Origin: Lutibacter sp.
Lineage (GTDB): Bacteria > Bacteroidota > Bacteroidia > Flavobacteriales > Flavobacteriaceae
Reading direction: 5' to 3'
DNA: 7,741 bases
Assembly (NCBI RefSeq): GCF_021647475.1
Contig: NZ_JAKIUR010000085.1
Location: 1-7,741 of the forward strand
The notes under the pieces were generated by a model. The model was not told where the DNA came from and ran no database searches. It worked only from the letters and a program-made list of their open reading frames with translations. Shown here one piece after another: positions 5,249-7,741 of the stretch. The position numbers and the translations under genes were made by a program. Each line of letters opens with the position of its first letter. Position 1 is the stretch's first letter.

Positions 5249-5948
5249 ATCAATCTTAAATTTTATACAAACAGCTATTAAAAAAGGTGATAAATTATTG
5301 GCTATTTTATTAGATCCAGACAAAACTTCTTTAAAAGATATTCCTGCTATTTCTAAAAGAATAGAAAAACTAAAGGCTAATTTTGTTTTTGTTGGAGGAA
5401 GTTCAATTCAAAAAGGTATCACCGAAATTTTTGTAAAATCATTGAAAAATAACACTGAATTACCAGTAATTTTATTTCCTGGCGATTACTCACAAATCAC
5501 CAATTATGCAGATGGTATCTTGTTTTTATCATTACTATCAGGTAGAAATCCTGAGTATTTAATTGAACAACAAATTAAAGCAGTTCCTTTTTTAAAAAAT
5601 ACTTCTTTAGAAATTATTCCTACTGGATATATTTTAATCGATGGCGGAACAAATTCTTCCGTTTTAAAAATCAGCAATACTAAGCCTATTACTCAAACAA
5701 ACATTAAATTAGCCGTAAATACTGCTGTTGCTGGAGAATATAAAGGAAAACAACTCATTTATTTAGAAGCTGGTAGCGGAGCTAAAAACCCTGTAAATTC
5801 AAAATTAATTGCAAAAGTAAAACAACAAATTTCAATTCCATTAATTGTTGGAGGAGGGATTAAAACTAAACAACAAATACAAGCTGTATTTTCTAGTGGT
5901 GCAGATATTGTAGTAGTAGGTAACGCTTTTGAAAATAAGACTTTATGA
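5241..5948 (+). CDS. Geranylgeranylglyceryl/heptaprenylglyceryl phosphate synthase-like protein (GGGPS group II)
   Basis: The 235-residue TIM-barrel protein belongs to the PcrB/GGGPS family, which joins a polyprenyl diphosphate to sn-glycerol-1-phosphate by an ether bond. Visible parts are ILLDPDK (22-28), FVGGSS (50-55), the prenyl-side segment PTGYILIDGG (127-136), IYLEAGSGA (173-181), the phosphate-binding loop VGGGIKT (203-209) and VVVGNAFE (224-231). Group II members are found in many Bacteroidetes, where some have been shown to make geranylgeranylglyceryl phosphate. Their role in these ester-lipid bacteria is still poorly understood. Prenyl chain length cannot be deduced here. It overlaps the PPTase by 8 bases and pnuC by ATGA, which implies translational coupling. 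The C-terminus ends soon after the last barrel strand, slightly short. Confidence 0.88.
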   Translation: MSKSILNFIQTAIKKGDKLLAILLDPDKTSLKDIPAISKRIEKLKANFVFVGGSSIQKGITEIFVKSLKNNTELPVILFPGDYSQITNYADGILFLSLLSGRNPEYLIEQQIKAVPFLKNTSLEIIPTGYILIDGGTNSSVLKISNTKPITQTNIKLAVNTAVAGEYKGKQLIYLEAGSGAKNPVNSKLIAKVKQQISIPLIVGGGIKTKQQIQAVFSSGADIVVVGNAFENKTL

Positions 5949-6643
5949 ATGAATTATTTGATTTTTTAACAGAACCCTATCAATCTGCTACTACTTTAAA
6001 TATAGTTTTGGAATTTGTTGCTGCACTTTTTGGTGTAGTTAGCGTTATTTATGCCAAAAAAGAAAATATTCTAGTGTTTCCAACAGGAATAATAAGTACT
6101 GTGATTTATGTTTATTTACTTTCTAGGTGGAATTTATATGGCGATTTAATTATCAATATTTATTACACTATTATGAGTATTTATGGCTGGTATATGTGGA
6201 GTAGAGTTATGAATAATAATAAACATATCCCAATTACCCGAACTAGTAAAATGGATAAAATTAAAACTACTGGTATCTTTATTTTTACTTCTATTTTTGT
6301 AATTATTGTTTATCGTCATTTTAATGTAATGCCTAACAATTTAAATTTTTCAGAAAGTGTAAACTACGCTTTAACCAATATGTTTTCTGGTAAATTATCT
6401 GATTTTAGAAAGATTACACCATTTTTAGATACCTTTACCACTGGAATATTTTTTGCTGGAATGTGGCTAATGGCAAACAAAAAACTAGAAAACTGGATTC
6501 TTTGGATTGCAGGAAACATAGTTTCTATTCCTTTATATTTTGTTAAAGGATATGGATTTACAGGTATTCAATATACCATATTTTTAATTTTAGCAATACA
6601 AGGATATTTTTCATGGAAAAAACTCTTAAACAAGACAACGTAA
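5945..6643 (+). CDS. pnuC: PnuC-family transporter, probably for nicotinamide riboside
   Basis: The 232-residue inner-membrane protein has seven likely membrane segments (about 17-37, 42-61, 66-85, 108-125, 162-177, 182-200 and 204-223). It also has the family words WNLYGDLIINIYYTIMSIYGWY (62-83), LDTFTTG (161-167) and KLENWILWI (180-188). PnuC proteins move uncharged vitamin precursors by facilitated diffusion, and trapping depends on phosphorylation inside the cell. The next gene encodes a NadR-like kinase and overlaps it by 31 bases, so nicotinamide riboside is the best substrate guess. The related PnuT thiamine carriers remain an alternative, but no TPP riboswitch or thiamine gene is seen here. 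The ATG lies in an ATGA overlap with the synthase stop. Confidence 0.9.
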   Translation: MNELFDFLTEPYQSATTLNIVLEFVAALFGVVSVIYAKKENILVFPTGIISTVIYVYLLSRWNLYGDLIINIYYTIMSIYGWYMWSRVMNNNKHIPITRTSKMDKIKTTGIFIFTSIFVIIVYRHFNVMPNNLNFSESVNYALTNMFSGKLSDFRKITPFLDTFTTGIFFAGMWLMANKKLENWILWIAGNIVSIPLYFVKGYGFTGIQYTIFLILAIQGYFSWKKLLNKTT

Positions 6644-7269
6644 ATATTATAAAAGTAGTTCTATTTGGACCTGAAAGCACAGGTAAAACTACGCTTTCAA
6701 TTCATTTAGCACGCCATTACAATACAGTTTGGGCTCCTGAATACGCAAGAGAATATTTGCAAAACAAATGGAATAATGAACGTAAAACCTGTGAAAATTC
6801 CGATTTAGTACCTATTGCATACGGACAAATGAAATTGGAAAATGAATTGGCTAAAAAAGCCGATAAAGTTTTAATTTGTGATACTGATTTATTAGAAACC
6901 AAAGTATATTCAGAAGAGTATTATGGAGGTTTGGTAAATGAAGATTTAGCAAAAGCTGCAAAAGAAAACAATTATGATTTGTATTTACTAACCTATATTG
7001 ATACACCGTGGGAAGCGGATGATTTAAGAGACCGACCTGAACAACGTTTAGAAATGTTTAAGGCTTTTGAAAATGCATTAATCAAATACAATCGCCCATA
7101 TATTTTATTAAAGGGTGATAAAAAAACAAGGTTTAAAACTGCAGTTTCTAAAATTGATAAAATATTAAAATCTAAAGAAAATTTACAACGTTTTTCTGAC
7201 AATTTATCCGATTTAGATTTGCATTTTTTACATCAACAAAATAATGATAACCCAAATCAGTATCTCTAA
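6613..7269 (+). CDS. NadR-like nicotinamide riboside kinase (P-loop ATPase)
   Basis: The 218-residue cytoplasmic protein matches the C-terminal ribosylnicotinamide kinase domain of NadR, which phosphorylates nicotinamide riboside to NMN with ATP. The Walker A loop is FGPESTGKTTL (18-28), followed by APEYAREYL (41-49). The Walker B-like VLICDTDLL is at 86-94, and the lid or substrate segment DTPWEADDLRDRPEQR at 130-145. The HTH regulator domain and NMN adenylyltransferase domain of enterobacterial NadR are both absent, so adenylylation must be done by another protein and no repressor role is expected. The tail (about 195-218) is polar and probably disordered. It starts inside pnuC with a 31-base overlap, and its stop shares one base with the next ATG (TAATG). 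Import and kinase steps are thus coupled. Confidence 0.87.
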   Translation: MEKTLKQDNVNIIKVVLFGPESTGKTTLSIHLARHYNTVWAPEYAREYLQNKWNNERKTCENSDLVPIAYGQMKLENELAKKADKVLICDTDLLETKVYSEEYYGGLVNEDLAKAAKENNYDLYLLTYIDTPWEADDLRDRPEQRLEMFKAFENALIKYNRPYILLKGDKKTRFKTAVSKIDKILKSKENLQRFSDNLSDLDLHFLHQQNNDNPNQYL

Positions 7270-7646
7270 TGAATGCTGAAAACCTTATAAAAGAACTTAC
7301 CTTTAAAGCTGTTAGAAGCAGTGGTGCTGGCGGACAACATGTAAATAAAGTTTCCTCTAAAATTGAATTGTTATTTAATTTACAAAACTCACAAGAATTT
7401 ACCGAAGAAGAAAAAGAATTACTTTATAAAAATTTAAAAACAAAGATTACTAAAGAAAATCAATTAATTTTAAAATGTGATGAAAGTCGCAGCCAGCATA
7501 AAAATAAAGAAATTGTTATACAACGATTTATAGAAATTATTACTCGTGCTTTAATAATTCCTAAAAAAAGAAAACCTTCAAAACCAACTAAAAGTAGTAT
7601 TCAAAAACGGTTAGATAGTCGAACCTATTTTATTACAAGAAGATAG
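7269..7646 (+). CDS. arfB: ArfB/YaeJ-like peptidyl-tRNA hydrolase (ribosome rescue), short tail
   Basis: The 125-residue protein has the release-factor catalytic domain with GGQ at 21-23 in RSSGAGGQHVNKVSSKIEL, plus the family block DESRSQHKNKE (71-81). Such proteins enter the A site of stalled ribosomes, anchor a basic C-terminal tail in the empty mRNA channel, and hydrolyse peptidyl-tRNA. The tail begins normally (KKRKPSKPTKSSIQKRLDS, 99-117) but ends after RTYFITRR. The lysine/arginine-rich finish usual in the family (of the KKxxSEIKKxR kind) is missing. Neither other frame restores it, so a short deletion or replaced 3' end is possible. Activity may therefore be reduced. It is last in the operon and overlaps the kinase by one base. 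Confidence 0.83.
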   Translation: MNAENLIKELTFKAVRSSGAGGQHVNKVSSKIELLFNLQNSQEFTEEEKELLYKNLKTKITKENQLILKCDESRSQHKNKEIVIQRFIEIITRALIIPKKRKPSKPTKSSIQKRLDSRTYFITRR

Positions 7647-7668
7647 TTTTAATAGTGTTTTCAGTTGT

Positions 7669-7726
7669 TTTTATTACCAAAATAGGGCTCAAAAAAGACC
7701 AGTTTTTAGTATCTTGGTGAATAAAA
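7669..7726. repeat. Imperfect long inverted repeat at the right edge
   Basis: Bases 7669-7684 (TTTTATTACCAAAATA) are inverted at 7710-7726 (TATCTTGGTGAATAAAA) with one bulge and one mismatch, around a 25-base loop. The loop itself contains AAAAA/TTTTT arms. It follows the arfB stop by 23 bases. It could serve as an end-of-operon structure, but it lacks a clean GC stem with a T-tail. It could also mark the edge of an element continuing to the right. Bases 7647-7741 hold no gene I can recognise. Confidence 0.35.
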
Positions 7727-7741
7727 CCTTGTCAAATGCGT

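Noticed and set aside
5900..5948. TPP riboswitch that would make the transporter a PnuT thiamine carrier
   Set aside because: The gene starts within the preceding coding region by an ATGA overlap, leaving no room for a riboswitch, and no thiamine gene is nearby.
6717..6902. Minus-strand 61-residue frame inside the kinase gene
   Set aside because: It is antisense to a well-supported P-loop kinase, has no recognisable motif, and looks like a by-product of AT-rich codon use.
6993..7202. Minus-strand 69-residue frame inside the kinase gene
   Set aside because: It is antisense to the conserved DTPWEADDLRDRPEQR region and shows no family features of its own.
1..7741. CRISPR array or defence cluster
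   Set aside because: No regularly spaced direct repeats and no cas, nuclease or toxin-antitoxin genes are visible on either strand.

Overview
The window is AT-rich, and its protein families, TAnnTTTG-type promoter boxes and lack of Shine-Dalgarno sequences point to a member of the Bacteroidota, most likely the Flavobacteriaceae. It has two parts: an accessory-looking left end (about 1-2030) and an ordinary chromosomal region to its right.

Left end (1-2030). The first 113 bases carry the last codons of a transposase resembling the ISAs1 family. Its element appears to end near base 123, inside a minus-strand gene for a response-regulator receiver domain, so that gene is cut after about 89 codons and finishes in element DNA. 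Next comes a minus-strand tyrosine recombinase (522-1790) of the Bacteroidetes CTnDOT-like kind, which lacks the usual first catalytic arginine. A strong terminator follows, then tRNA-Ala(GGC), whose 3' end faces the recombinase. This is the arrangement expected at one end of an integrated element, but no second attachment site lies in the window.

Middle (2029-4523, minus strand). ahcY (S-adenosylhomocysteine hydrolase) ends at a clear hairpin terminator. Next is a 300-base gap filled largely by a nested inverted-repeat element with a GC-rich hairpin in one arm. Then comes a two-domain universal stress protein gene, with the tRNA gene starting only 9 bases after its stop codon.

Right half (4610-7646, plus strand). 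Five genes are packed head to tail with overlapping ends: a 4'-phosphopantetheinyl transferase, a group II geranylgeranylglyceryl/heptaprenylglyceryl phosphate synthase-like protein, a PnuC-type transporter, a NadR-like nicotinamide riboside kinase, and an ArfB-like ribosome-rescue hydrolase. The transporter and kinase form a plausible import-and-phosphorylate pair feeding NAD synthesis. The operon and ahcY diverge from an 86-base gap whose two -7 boxes, one per strand, lie only 5 bases apart.

I see no CRISPR array, defence island or clearly new multi-gene system. The most useful leads are the IS-disrupted regulator, the recombinase/tRNA junction with its atypical active site, the nested repeat, and the shortened tail of the ArfB-like protein next to an unexplained inverted repeat at the right edge.
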